Shown: positions 37,224 through 45,616, counted from the stretch's first letter. The stretch is 64,000 bases of DNA from WHTI01 sp963756365 (GCA_963756365.1 CAVWNF010000003.1:2170001-2234000), one strand, 5' to 3'. Translations and numbers: made by a program. The notes: a model not told the origin generated them from the sequence alone.

Positions 37224-39212
37224 ATGTCTCTAGGAGGGTTGGGACATCCGTCGCTGATCGCAGCGCTAGCGTTCGCGCTGGGCGGGCTGATCCTCAACGC
37301 TGTCGGCGCATCCCGTTCGCGGAAGGATCTAACCCAGGCTGGTGTCCGGGCGCTCGTGATGTGCGCCCTCTTCGTCGGGATGGCCGCCCTCAGCCTCGTC
37401 ACTGCACTCTTCAGTCACGACTTCGCTCTCGACTACGTATCTCGCTATTCATCAAGATCCTTATCGGGTCCCTACACGGTCACCGCACTGTGGGGAGGGA
37501 TGGAAGGCTCACTCCTCTTCTGGACGCTGCTGCTGACCACTTTCTCGGCGCTCGCTCTTACACGGGTCGACGCGCGCACATCCCGTTTGATCGGGTGGGC
37601 GGGCGCGGTACTCGGCGGGATCGCAGTGTTCTTCCTCGCTCTTCTCGTCATGCCAGCGGATCCGTTCACACGTCTCGCGGAAGTTCCTCAGGACGGCGCG
37701 GGACTCAACCCGCTATTGCAGTCGCCTGGGATGCTGATCCATCCACCGCTCCTCTACACCGGGTTCGTTGGGTTCTCGATCCCGTTCGCGTTCGCGATGG
37801 CGGCGTTGTTCTCGGGCCATCTCGATGACGGTTGGTTCACAGCAACCCGGCGTTGGACCTTGTTCGCGTGGAGCGCACTGTCGGTGGGGATCGTCCTCGG
37901 CGGAGCATGGGCGTACACGGAACTCGGTTGGGGCGGCTACTGGGCGTGGGACCCGGTCGAGAACGCATCCTTCATGCCATGGCTAACCGCGACCGCGTTC
38001 CTCCATTCGGTTGTGATCCAAGAGAAGCGCCGGATGTTCAAGGTATGGAACGTCGTCCTGATCCTTCTTACCTACGTCCTTGCCGTGTTCGGCACGTTCC
38101 TCACACGCTCCGGGATCCTGTCGAGCATCCACACCTTCACGGAGGGCAGCACCGGCAAGTGGTTCCTGCCGTTCCTCGGAGCCGTACTCCTAGGAGGGCT
38201 CGGGGTGGTTGCGCTCCGGTACGACAGACTCCGTAGCGAGAACCGATTCGATGCGCTTCTATCCAGAGAGTCGGCTTTCCTCCTGAACAACATCCTGTTC
38301 GTTGCAGCCGCCTTCACGGTGCTGTGGGGGACGATCTATCCGATAGTCGCGGAGGCTGTCTCTGGGGTCCGGCTCTCGGTGGGGCCACCGTTCTTCAACT
38401 CCGTATTCATCCCTGTAGGACTAGCCATCGTGGGCCTGACAGGGATCGGTCCGTTGATCTCGTGGCGACGCATGAGTCCGTCTTCCTTGAAGCGGATCGC
38501 CGCCGCCCCGATCGCCGCGGGAGCGCTGGTAGCGGTTCTGCTTGCGGCCCTCGGCATGCGGAGCACCGGCGCTTTGCTGGCGTTCGGCCTCTGCGCGTTC
38601 ACCGCTACCGCCATCGGCGGCGAGTTCGTCCGCGGGAGCAGCATCTATCGAAGAGAACACCGATTGGGTCGAGCCCTCTCGCTCACGCTTCTCCGGAACC
38701 GCCGCCGGTACGGCGGATACGTCGTCCATCTAGGCGTGATCCTCATCGTCATCGGCCTCGCCGGGGCTGCATTCAGGACTGAGAGTCAGGAACTGCTGGG
38801 CTTGGGCGATTCCATGAAGGTCGGGAACTACACCCTCACCTATGAGGCGATCGAACGAGGAGAGACTCCAGAGAAGACGATCAACCGGGCCGAGATCTTG
38901 GTCGAGCGTGGGGGCAAGAAGATCACCACCCTGTTCCCAGAGAGGAACTTCCACCTCGCACAGCAGCAGCCGCAATCAGAGGTCGCGATCCGAACGACAC
39001 CCGTTGAGGACCTATACGTCGTGATCACATCGTTCGATCAGGACGGCACCGCCGCTCTCAGAACGTTCGTGAATCCATTGACCTGGTGGATCTGGGCGGG
39101 TGCGATCGTGATGCTCGCGGGGATGGGGGTCCTGATATCTGGGAACCAGGTGGCGCGCGTCCCCGCTCCCACCCGTAAGCGGACCACCGAGGAAGTCCGG
39201 GTCGCCGGATGA
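37224..39212 (+). CDS. ccmF: Cytochrome c haem lyase subunit CcmF
   Basis: Large membrane protein, 662 residues, that joins haem to apocytochrome c. The tryptophan-rich haem-handling motif WGGYWAWDPVENASFMPW is present, along with LLQSPGMLIHPPLLYTGFVG and GTFLTRSGILSSIHTF. The start is ATG 37224 (MSLGGLGHPSLIAALAF); longer upstream reading lies over ccmE. A periplasmic C-terminal loop (DSMKVGNYTLTYEAIERGET) and a final helix complete the family pattern. It overlaps ccmH by 4 bases. Confidence 0.96.
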   Translation: MSLGGLGHPSLIAALAFALGGLILNAVGASRSRKDLTQAGVRALVMCALFVGMAALSLVTALFSHDFALDYVSRYSSRSLSGPYTVTALWGGMEGSLLFWTLLLTTFSALALTRVDARTSRLIGWAGAVLGGIAVFFLALLVMPADPFTRLAEVPQDGAGLNPLLQSPGMLIHPPLLYTGFVGFSIPFAFAMAALFSGHLDDGWFTATRRWTLFAWSALSVGIVLGGAWAYTELGWGGYWAWDPVENASFMPWLTATAFLHSVVIQEKRRMFKVWNVVLILLTYVLAVFGTFLTRSGILSSIHTFTEGSTGKWFLPFLGAVLLGGLGVVALRYDRLRSENRFDALLSRESAFLLNNILFVAAAFTVLWGTIYPIVAEAVSGVRLSVGPPFFNSVFIPVGLAIVGLTGIGPLISWRRMSPSSLKRIAAAPIAAGALVAVLLAALGMRSTGALLAFGLCAFTATAIGGEFVRGSSIYRREHRLGRALSLTLLRNRRRYGGYVVHLGVILIVIGLAGAAFRTESQELLGLGDSMKVGNYTLTYEAIERGETPEKTINRAEILVERGGKKITTLFPERNFHLAQQQPQSEVAIRTTPVEDLYVVITSFDQDGTAALRTFVNPLTWWIWAGAIVMLAGMGVLISGNQVARVPAPTRKRTTEEVRVAG

Positions 39213-39673
39213 AGCGTTGGGCGATCGTCATCGCCGCGGCCGTGAGCCTCCTATCGCTCTCTCCCTCCGCGTTCGCCGACGCACAAGACGTGGCTCGTCG
39301 AGTAGCCCAGGAGGTCATCTCGCCCTACTGCCCAGGGGTGACCCTCCACGACTGCCCTTCGTCCGAGGGAGATGCCATGCGTCGGGAGATCTTGGACATG
39401 GCCGAGAGCGGCATGAGCCACGACGAGATCATCGATGCCTTGGTCGCCGAGAGGGGCGAGGAGATCCTGGCCACACCGTCTAACCCGATCGCACGTCTAC
39501 TCCCGCTGACATTGCTCGTGCTGGCAGCCGTCGGGGGCGCGACCCTCATCACTCGATGGGGCAGGCGAAGGACCCCGGGCATAGACACGGGACCGTCGAT
39601 CAGTTCCGCGGATCATGCTCGTGTGGAGATGGAACTCGAGCGACTCCGCACATCGGATGACACAGCACCATGA
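39209..39673 (+). CDS. ccmH: Cytochrome c maturation protein CcmH/CcmL-like, altered cysteine motif
   Basis: A 154-residue protein with signal peptide (residues 1-23), a short helical periplasmic domain and one C-terminal helix (LLPLTLLVLAAVGGATL). The family motif is normally LRCxxCQ; here the region reads SPYCPGVTLHDCPS, so the CxxC first cysteine is Ser38 and the two cysteines are residues 41 and 49. The downstream EGDAMRREILDMAESGMSHDEII fits the family. It probably handles apocytochrome thiols with CcmG, but the chemistry may differ. Confidence 0.82.
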   Translation: MKRWAIVIAAAVSLLSLSPSAFADAQDVARRVAQEVISPYCPGVTLHDCPSSEGDAMRREILDMAESGMSHDEIIDALVAERGEEILATPSNPIARLLPLTLLVLAAVGGATLITRWGRRRTPGIDTGPSISSADHARVEMELERLRTSDDTAP

Positions 39674-40062
39674 TGGGCGCTCTCGTGATCCTCGCTCTCG
39701 GTGTGGTCGCCCTCGTGTACGTCCTACGCCCTCTGAAGGACGGCCCCCGCGGCGACGTTCCTTTGAACTCGGTCGCCTTAGAGGACGCGCTGGAGCGCAA
39801 GCGAACCGCGTTCGGTGCCTTGATCGATATCGAAGAAGAGCGCTCGATAGGGAAGATGTCCAGTGACGACTATGCCTCGCTCCGGCGGGAGTACGAGGCA
39901 GAAGCTCTCGAAGCCCTGAACGCTCTAGATCAGATGGATGCGACCCAGGACGATCCCCTCGAAGCCGAGATCGCAGAGTTCAGGAACAAGATGGCGTGCC
40001 CCGCATGCGGTGCGCCGCGGAGATCAGGAGGGGTATGCGAGCGGTGCGGCGAACAGCCTTAG
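39670..40062 (+). CDS. CcmI-like membrane protein with C-terminal zinc ribbon
   Basis: A 130-residue protein with one N-terminal helix (LVILALGVVALVYVLRPL), then a helical region like the N-terminal part of CcmI/CycH (RTAFGALIDIEEERSIGKMSSDDYASLRREY), ending in a probable zinc ribbon with two CxxC pairs (CPACGAPRRSGGVCERC). It overlaps ccmH by 4 bases and the next gene by 28. A role in apocytochrome handling is likely from position; the zinc ribbon would be cytoplasmic if the helix is a simple anchor. Confidence 0.7.
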   Translation: MMGALVILALGVVALVYVLRPLKDGPRGDVPLNSVALEDALERKRTAFGALIDIEEERSIGKMSSDDYASLRREYEAEALEALNALDQMDATQDDPLEAEIAEFRNKMACPACGAPRRSGGVCERCGEQP

Positions 40063-41207
40063 GCCTCCTGGCTATCGCAACTCTCGTGAGCGTCCCGGTG
40101 GCCGAGGCGGCCTCGCGCGGCGTCATCAAAGGGGTCGTTGTGAATCAATCAACCGGCCATGCTCAACCGGATGCCAAGGTGACTCTCGTGGGGGCACTCA
40201 GCGACGGCTCGGATCCGATGACGCGGTCGGTAGTTGCGGATCGCAAGGGCCGCTATCGGTTCGATGACCTGCCCACCGGCGAGGATCGCTTCTATGCGAT
40301 CGACGTTGTCCACGACGGGGGGTTGTTCTCGGGAACCGCTCTCACGTTGCCGTCGGACACAGATGAGCAACCGGTGTTCGACACCCGGATCAAGGTGTGG
40401 GACACGACTACTGAACCCGATGTGATCCTGATCGCGCACAACGACATCTTCGTCACTCCAGGGGACGGCGCTCTCGATGTGATCGAGTCGGTCACCGTCA
40501 ACAACCTCTCGGACAGCGCGTACATCGGGAGAGGGATGAAGAGTGGAGGCGACTCCGATACTCCCTCGCTGGGATTCGCTCTCCCCCGAGGTGCCGCGGA
40601 CGGTGGGGTTCAGATCCTGGACGCGAGTCTCGAGTTACCGGCATTGGTTGAAACGGACTTCGGCTTCGGGGTAACGGCGGCGATCCCTCCGGGCGAATCC
40701 CGGGTTACCTATCGGTATCGGGTCCCCGGGTCCGTAGGGTCGTTCGACCTGTCGCGCACTGCGGTCTATCCGATCGTGCAGTTCTCGGTGCATGCGGGCG
40801 AAGGCTTCGACATCAGGTCCAACAGGCTGGCCCCGGATGGAAGCGTCACCGTAGGGGGCATCGACTACACGCGGTGGTCGACAAGCGAGGCGGTCGAGGG
40901 CGGCAACCAACTACAGATGATCGCTATCCAGGAGGCAACCGGCACCTCGGGCATCGCGACCGCCATCCTCGCGAGCGTGTTCGCCTCGGTCATCCTCCTC
41001 GGGGCAGGGATCTGGATCGGAGTGAGGAGAAGGCGGAGACACTTGCCTCCTCGGTCGAGAAAAACCCGCGACGAGTTGCTCCGCAGCATCGCCGAACTTG
41101 ACCAACGCCATGACGCGGGCACGATCGAGACAGCCGCCTGGGAGCGCGCGCGACGTGACTTGAAGGAACGACTGGCTTCACTAGGACAGAGAGAAGTCGC
41201 GCCGTGA
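40035..41207 (+). CDS. Secreted membrane-anchored protein with carboxypeptidase-regulatory-like domain, unknown role in ccm cluster
   Basis: A 390-residue protein. The start is ATG 40035, with GAGGGG before it, giving a signal peptide (ALGLLAIATLVSVPVAEA). The first 110 residues resemble a carboxypeptidase-regulatory-like beta sandwich (GVIKGVVVNQSTGHAQPDAKVTL ... GRYRFDDLPTG). A second beta-rich part follows, then a helix (IATAILASVFASVILLGAG) and a cytoplasmic helical tail (RSIAELDQRHDAGTIETAAW) like the CcmI-type hairpin of the preceding gene. It is coupled to ccmA by a 4-base overlap. I do not recognise its function. Confidence 0.65.
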   Translation: MRAVRRTALGLLAIATLVSVPVAEAASRGVIKGVVVNQSTGHAQPDAKVTLVGALSDGSDPMTRSVVADRKGRYRFDDLPTGEDRFYAIDVVHDGGLFSGTALTLPSDTDEQPVFDTRIKVWDTTTEPDVILIAHNDIFVTPGDGALDVIESVTVNNLSDSAYIGRGMKSGGDSDTPSLGFALPRGAADGGVQILDASLELPALVETDFGFGVTAAIPPGESRVTYRYRVPGSVGSFDLSRTAVYPIVQFSVHAGEGFDIRSNRLAPDGSVTVGGIDYTRWSTSEAVEGGNQLQMIAIQEATGTSGIATAILASVFASVILLGAGIWIGVRRRRRHLPPRSRKTRDELLRSIAELDQRHDAGTIETAAWERARRDLKERLASLGQREVAP

Positions 41208-41857
41208 TCGAGGTCAACGGGCTGACCGTCATCTACGGACGCACGATCGCCCTCGATCGTCTTGACCTCAAGTTCGACGATGGAGTCACCGGACTCTTCG
41301 GCCAGAACGGATCCGGCAAGTCGACGCTCCTTCGAGTGGTGGGCGGGTTGCTGCGTCCCAGTTCGGGCACGGTCACCTTCGACCGAGCGCCCATGGACAT
41401 CCGGGACGAGAACCTCAGACGCCGCATCGGGTACGTGGGCCACGAGTCCGGTCTCTATCCACACCTCACGATCCTCGAGAATCTGACGCTGTTCGCAGAC
41501 CTCTACGGCTGTTCTAAGGATCGGCCCCTTGATGTTCTGGAGTCGATCGGTTTGATCGATCGCCAGCACTCTCGAGTACGCGAACTGTCCGCTGGCCTGA
41601 AGCGTCGCGCCGCCGTAGCGCGCGCCTTGATCCACGATCCAGACCTGCTCTTGCTCGATGAGCCGTACGCCAACCTCGACGACGATGCGGCCGAAGCCGT
41701 GTCGAGTGCCGTCAAGCGATGGCGAGTGCCGGGCAAGGCCGCTGTGATAGCGACACATGGAGCGAAGAGACTGAAGGCGTACGCCGACGGTGGCGTGATC
41801 CTCAAGCGTGGGCGGATAGCGGTCGCCGGTCCCTACCGTGGGGCGACGGATGAGTGA
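41204..41857 (+). CDS. ccmA: Haem-exporter ABC transporter ATPase CcmA-like
   Basis: A 217-residue ABC ATPase with Walker A GQNGSGKST, signature-like RELSAGLKRRAAVA (LSAGL instead of LSGGQ), Walker B LLLLDEP and the switch histidine in IATHG. In System I maturation CcmAB releases holo-CcmE from CcmC. It overlaps ccmB by 8 bases. Assignment to CcmA rather than another exporter rests on size and position. Confidence 0.9.
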   Translation: MIEVNGLTVIYGRTIALDRLDLKFDDGVTGLFGQNGSGKSTLLRVVGGLLRPSSGTVTFDRAPMDIRDENLRRRIGYVGHESGLYPHLTILENLTLFADLYGCSKDRPLDVLESIGLIDRQHSRVRELSAGLKRRAAVARALIHDPDLLLLDEPYANLDDDAAEAVSSAVKRWRVPGKAAVIATHGAKRLKAYADGGVILKRGRIAVAGPYRGATDE

Positions 41858-42572
41858 ACGCGGGTTCATCTCGAAGACGCTGATCCTGACGGGCAAGGAC
41901 CTGCGGATCGAATCTCGGGCACGCGACACGCTCGTACCGATGTTGGCCTTCGCGATCGCGGTCACCTTGCTATTGGCCTTCACGCTCCCGACCACTGGAG
42001 ACAACGACCGCGCTATCGCAGGCGCTTCCTCCACCACGGTGGCGGACGTTCTGGCTGGCTTCTTCTGGATCACCGTCCTCTTCGCTGGGCTGATCGGGTT
42101 CGCCAGAACATTCGAGACCGAGAGAGCAGAGGGAACCGTCGACTCGCTGTTGTTGGTTCCCCTCGACCGCTCTGGACTGTTCCTCGCCAAGGCACTCGCC
42201 AACTTCACGTTCATCGCTATCGTCGAGGTATTCCTGCTGCCGCTCTTCATCCTGCTGTTCTCGCTAGACGTTGGAGCGGGCCTAGCCCCACTACTCCTGG
42301 TGATCTTCCTCGTGGACGTCGGCTTCGTCGCGGTGGGGACCCTGTTCGCTTCGGTCGCGGCTCAGACATCGAGCAGAGAACTGATCCTTCCGGTCATCGC
42401 TCTCCCCACGCTCGTTCCCGTGTTCATCGCCGGAGCGGATCTCACCTCCGATCTGATCGACGGTGGCGGCTTGTCCACCATCGTTGAGACGGGATGGTTC
42501 GGAGTTCTCGTCGCCTTCGACGTGATCCTGGGCGTTGCGGCCGCCCTCGTGTTCGAGTTCGTCATCGAATAG
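41850..42572 (+). CDS. ccmB: Haem-exporter ABC transporter permease CcmB-like
   Basis: A 240-residue membrane protein with six hydrophobic segments and the CcmB-like opening KTLILTGKDLRIESRARDTLVPMLAF; later TFETERAEGTVDSLLLVPLDRSGLFLAK is characteristic. The start is ATG 41850 inside ATGAGTGA overlapping the ccmA stop. It partners CcmA. A gap of 29 bases separates it from ccmC. Confidence 0.9.
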   Translation: MSERGFISKTLILTGKDLRIESRARDTLVPMLAFAIAVTLLLAFTLPTTGDNDRAIAGASSTTVADVLAGFFWITVLFAGLIGFARTFETERAEGTVDSLLLVPLDRSGLFLAKALANFTFIAIVEVFLLPLFILLFSLDVGAGLAPLLLVIFLVDVGFVAVGTLFASVAAQTSSRELILPVIALPTLVPVFIAGADLTSDLIDGGGLSTIVETGWFGVLVAFDVILGVAAALVFEFVIE

Positions 42573-42601
42573 AGGGACCCGGCAGGTAATCTCGGTGCGT
42601 C

Positions 42602-43348
42602 ATGGCAACGCACCCCACCACACAGCCGGCTTCGAGACGTCGGCGCGCAGTCACCGTTCTCGGTATCGCGGCCTGGAGCCTCGTTGCTCTGTCTCTCGTG
42701 TTCATCTTCTTCGTCGCGCGCGAGGCCGACATATCGATGGGTGGCCAACTTCAGAGGATCTTCTACTTCCACGTCCCCGCCGCGTGGGTTGCCTACCTTG
42801 CATATGCGGTGGTGTTCATCTCCTCGATCGCGTTCCTTAGAACAGCCGAACGCAGATGGGACCTCCTGGCCCAGGGAGCTGCGGAGCTCGGTGTGATCTT
42901 CACCACGATCGTTCTCATCACCGGCCCGATCTGGGCGCGCCCGGTGTGGGGGACATGGTGGCAGTGGGACGCGCGGCTAACCTCAACCCTCGTTCTGTGG
43001 CTGACATACGTTGGTTATCTCTTCATCCGCGGGCTGGCTCAAGATCCGGAACGGACCGGACGGCTGGCCGCGGTTGTCGGCATCGTCGGGTTCCTCGACG
43101 TGCCGATAGTGCACTTCTCGGTCAGGTGGTGGAGGACCCTCCACCCAACCGGTCCGACCCCTGCGGATCCCACGCGTTCATCCGGTCTGGGAGGTGGCGA
43201 GTTGCTCGCATTCTTCACGGCACTGATCGCGTTCACGCTGTTGTTCTCGTGGCTCCTCGCGAAGCGACTCGAGATCGGAAGGATGACCGACGAGATCGAG
43301 AGACTCGAGCTCGACCGGCCCCCACTCACGGAAGCTCTCGGCACATGA
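42602..43348 (+). CDS. ccmC: Haem-handling membrane protein CcmC
   Basis: A 248-residue, six-helix protein that loads haem onto CcmE. It has the WWD motif GTWWQWDARLTSTLVLW and conserved histidines in YFHVPAAW and DVPIVHFSVRWWRTLHP. The N-terminal RRRRAVTVLG is cytoplasmic. The stop overlaps the ccmD start by 4 bases. Confidence 0.95.
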   Translation: MATHPTTQPASRRRRAVTVLGIAAWSLVALSLVFIFFVAREADISMGGQLQRIFYFHVPAAWVAYLAYAVVFISSIAFLRTAERRWDLLAQGAAELGVIFTTIVLITGPIWARPVWGTWWQWDARLTSTLVLWLTYVGYLFIRGLAQDPERTGRLAAVVGIVGFLDVPIVHFSVRWWRTLHPTGPTPADPTRSSGLGGGELLAFFTALIAFTLLFSWLLAKRLEIGRMTDEIERLELDRPPLTEALGT

Positions 43349-43473
43349 ACAACCTCGGCTGGATGATCGTGGCCTTCGGTGCCGTGGGCGCTGGCATCGG
43401 CTCATATGTGACATACCTGCTCATAAGGGAGCGCTCATTGCGCAAAAGGCTCGAAGAACTGAGGGCCAGGTAA
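43345..43473 (+). CDS. ccmD: Small membrane protein CcmD
   Basis: A 42-residue protein with one membrane helix (WMIVAFGAVGAGIGSYVTYLL) and a basic C-terminus (RERSLRKRLEELRAR), the usual CcmD layout. Its ATG overlaps the ccmC stop (ATGA). CcmD stabilises the CcmC-CcmE-CcmAB assembly. It ends the ccm cluster. Confidence 0.85.
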   Translation: MNNLGWMIVAFGAVGAGIGSYVTYLLIRERSLRKRLEELRAR

Positions 43474-43509
43474 CAGGACGACCCCCCTCGCGCGTCGTAC
43501 CTGAAAGAC

Positions 43510-44547
43510 ATGAAGCGCGTATCCGATGTCTCCAGGCTCGTGGGTGTGATCGTCGCGCTCGGTGTTCTCGCGACGGCCTGTGGTGGGGCACCGGAGGTCT
43601 ACGAGACGCCCCCCGGAGGATCTGCAGCTACTAGCGAGTTGACGCTCCCGGCTCCGATCCCGGCGACCCCCGCATTCGCGGTCCACGCGAGGAAGCCACT
43701 CTCGGCGTCACAACTCAAGGCACTCGGGAAGACGACCGGCGTCGCAGCCCTTGCCGCGGTCGAACGCCGGACTATGAAAGTGTCCGGCCCCAAGCGTTCG
43801 CTGCGCCTCAAGGTCGCAGCCGTCCAGCCACTCGAATTCCGATCCGTCGCGCCGGCAGCAACGAGAGACGCCGAGTTCGTGTGGCTCTCACTCATGGACG
43901 GAAACGCGGTAACCACGTTCGCCGCAGCCAAGAAGTTGGGTATCTCGGGTGGCGGGAGCCTCGGGCTCTCCGGAGATCAGGAGATCCCGGTCGGAGGGTT
44001 CGCCGACAACGGCACTCCGAACATCGCTGATGTCCTGGTGCAAGCACCGGCCACAGTTGCTCGACCTACGTTGGTGGTCATCGGCGCTTCTTCCGGAACC
44101 ACGATCGAATCGCTCGCTGCGGATCTGAAGCGGGCGGTCCCTGATGCCCGACTCCAGAAGCTGATCCCGTCGGGCAAGGTGACCGTCACGACCACGGCCC
44201 CACAGGGATTCGTCGCAGCACCAGGTGGGCTCCAGCCCCCGATGGCTCAAGCCGTCTCTCAACTCCTGGCCGCCGCCGAAGGCAAGGTGTGGGTGAACTC
44301 CGGCTACCGGTCGTACGCGCACCAAGCTGCTCTATGGCAAGGAGCGTTGGAGAAGTACGGCGACCCGGAGGTCGCAGACAACTGGGTGGCGCCTCCCGGT
44401 CACTCGATGCACGAGCTGGGGCTGGCGGTTGACCTCGGAGGCGATGTCGAGCTGGCCGCACGCCTGGTTGCCGAGTTGGGCATCCCCCTTTTCCGACCGA
44501 TGCACTGGGAACCCTGGCACTTCGAACTGTCCGGCTCGAGAAGCTAG
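43510..44547 (+). CDS. VanY/M15-type carboxypeptidase lipoprotein
   Basis: A 345-residue lipoprotein (lipobox VLATAC, cysteine about residue 24). The C-terminal 110 residues are a peptidase M15 D-alanyl-D-alanine carboxypeptidase-like domain: SGYRSYAHQAALW, then zinc-site PPGHSMHELGLAVDLG (His and Asp) and HWEPWHFEL (catalytic Glu and third His). The N-terminal 220 residues are Ala-rich and unrecognised, with a possible repeated beta domain. It likely trims cell-wall peptides. The last codons are inside copy 1 of a direct repeat (44532-44573). Confidence 0.85.
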   Translation: MKRVSDVSRLVGVIVALGVLATACGGAPEVYETPPGGSAATSELTLPAPIPATPAFAVHARKPLSASQLKALGKTTGVAALAAVERRTMKVSGPKRSLRLKVAAVQPLEFRSVAPAATRDAEFVWLSLMDGNAVTTFAAAKKLGISGGGSLGLSGDQEIPVGGFADNGTPNIADVLVQAPATVARPTLVVIGASSGTTIESLAADLKRAVPDARLQKLIPSGKVTVTTTAPQGFVAAPGGLQPPMAQAVSQLLAAAEGKVWVNSGYRSYAHQAALWQGALEKYGDPEVADNWVAPPGHSMHELGLAVDLGGDVELAARLVAELGIPLFRPMHWEPWHFELSGSRS

Positions 44548-44655
44548 GTCCTCGCACGCCCGTCGAGCGCCGTGGATCCAGACGCGGATCGTCTCGACGA
44601 TCCGCAAAACAGAACGGCTCGAGAAGCTAGGCCTCGCACGCCGGTCGAGCGCCGT
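44532..44655. repeat. Near-perfect direct repeat of about 42 bp flanking a palindrome
   Basis: CGGCTCGAGAAGCTAGG... at 44532-44573 is repeated at 44615-44655 with a one-base gap and one substitution. Copy 1 contains the final codons and stop of the VanY-like gene; copy 2 is non-coding. The 41 bases between them hold a 22-bp palindrome. It looks like a local duplication of the gene end. Confidence 0.85.
44584..44605. terminator. Perfect 22-bp inverted repeat, possible terminator or operator
   Basis: GCGGATCGTC-TC-GACGATCCGC has 10-bp perfect arms and is followed by AAAAC on the plus strand. It lies 37 bases beyond the VanY-like stop. The lack of a T-run makes a Rho-independent terminator uncertain; a dimeric regulator could also bind it. 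Confidence 0.5.
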
Positions 44656-44672
44656 CGCAGCGCTTGCGCGCA

Positions 44673-44692
44673 TGTGACTTCACGCGGTCACA
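44673..44692. promoter_or_regulatory. Inverted repeat TGTGAC-N8-GTCACA upstream of the bc operon
   Basis: Perfect 6-bp arms separated by 8 bases, about 55 bases upstream of the proposed -35. The arms resemble CRP/FNR-family half sites but the spacing is four bases too wide for the standard site. Possible operator; regulator unknown. Confidence 0.4.
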
Positions 44693-44745
44693 AGCAGATC
44701 CGCGAATCCGCAGGTCAGGCCTTGGATTCCGGAGAACACGGTCAT

Positions 44746-44774
44746 TTGCTGTAGTGCCACCCCGCCCGTAATAT
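44746..44774 (+). promoter_or_regulatory. Candidate promoter of the bc-complex operon
   Basis: TTGCTG (44746-44751) and TAATAT (44769-44774) are 17 bases apart. A start near 44781 would leave only a few bases before ATG 44785, giving an almost leaderless mRNA, which is common in actinobacteria. If correct, the upstream ATG at 44773 cannot be the start. Confidence 0.4.
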
Positions 44775-44784
44775 GACGCCGCCT

Positions 44785-45156
44785 ATGTCGATGAAAGAGC
44801 GCGTCTACGCCTACACCGATCGACCTATGACGTGGACCCGGGCGGTCTTGCTGGGACTCGGCATCTGGGTCCTCTTGATCATCCTGACGGGGCAGATCCC
44901 GTCCTACTTCATCTACTGGGTGGACGCGAATGTCGCGAGAGTCATCGACTGGACCACGAAGATCCCCGGAGTCAACAGCGAGGGGTTCAATCCCAAGCAG
45001 GTGCAGATCGCTCGCGACGTGATCGCCAACGGGATCCAGATGGGTGCATTCTCGGTGATGCTAGGTGCTGCGTACTTCTGGCAGAAGGCCAAGCAGAAGC
45101 GAACCGGCCAGAAGGGCCTGCAGGACACCGTCAAGGGCTACATGTCGGGCAAGTAG
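44785..45156 (+). CDS. Small membrane protein, first gene of the bc-complex operon, unknown
   Basis: About 123 residues with an N-terminal basic stretch (MKERVYAYTDRPMTW), two hydrophobic segments (AVLLGLGIWVLLIILTGQIP and about residues 84-98, GAFSVMLGAAYFWQ) and a charged tail. ATG 44773 is an alternative start, but a candidate promoter suggests 44785 or 44791. It lies 20 bases before the ferredoxin gene. I do not recognise a family; position suggests an accessory or anchor subunit of the complex. Confidence 0.6.
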   Translation: MSMKERVYAYTDRPMTWTRAVLLGLGIWVLLIILTGQIPSYFIYWVDANVARVIDWTTKIPGVNSEGFNPKQVQIARDVIANGIQMGAFSVMLGAAYFWQKAKQKRTGQKGLQDTVKGYMSGK

Positions 45157-45176
45157 GGGAGACGTAGGAACACCAG

Positions 45177-45599
45177 ATGCCGAAGGCACCCGAACCGAAG
45201 AAGATGGAGATCATCGAGAAACCCATCTTCCGGACCGATTACGAGATGGAGCTCGTCGACTCCGACTGGCTGAAGGGCGCCGTCAAGCCCAAGAACTTCA
45301 TCGATTTCATCCCCGAGCAGTGCATCTTGTGCGAAGGCTGCGTGGACATCTGCCCGTGGTACTGCATCCACATGGTGTCCCCGGACGCCGTTGCAGATTC
45401 CGGCAACGTGGCGCTCGCCAACACGGTTGGTTCGAGCGACATCTTGTTCCTCATCGATGACAACGCTTGTACCCGGTGCAACCTCTGCGTCGAGCGCTGC
45501 CCGACGGGCGCCCTCGTACAGAGCCAGGTGACCGGCGGTAAAAAGAAGACGGCCGCAAGGGCGATGGGCTCCGTGCCCTCATCGCAGAAATCCGCGTAA
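45177..45599 (+). CDS. Dicluster 4Fe-4S ferredoxin-type protein in the bc operon
   Basis: A 140-residue iron-sulfur protein with two complete 4Fe-4S motifs, CILCEGCVDICP and CTRCNLCVERCP, separated by about 40 residues. The motif style (CP followed by WYCIHM) resembles NuoI of operon 1 (CPDWCIYID). It has no signal peptide or membrane helix, so it is cytoplasmic or peripheral. A ferredoxin is not a standard subunit of a bc complex. It may feed low-potential electrons in or out of the complex, or link it to complex I; this is inference. Confidence 0.8.
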   Translation: MPKAPEPKKMEIIEKPIFRTDYEMELVDSDWLKGAVKPKNFIDFIPEQCILCEGCVDICPWYCIHMVSPDAVADSGNVALANTVGSSDILFLIDDNACTRCNLCVERCPTGALVQSQVTGGKKKTAARAMGSVPSSQKSA

Positions 45600-45616
45600 G
45601 GAAAGAGGACGGGATA

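Noticed and set aside
44548..44772. tRNA or small RNA gene in the 225-base gap before the bc operon
   Set aside because: No cloverleaf or T-loop consensus on either strand; the visible structure is a direct repeat and palindromes.
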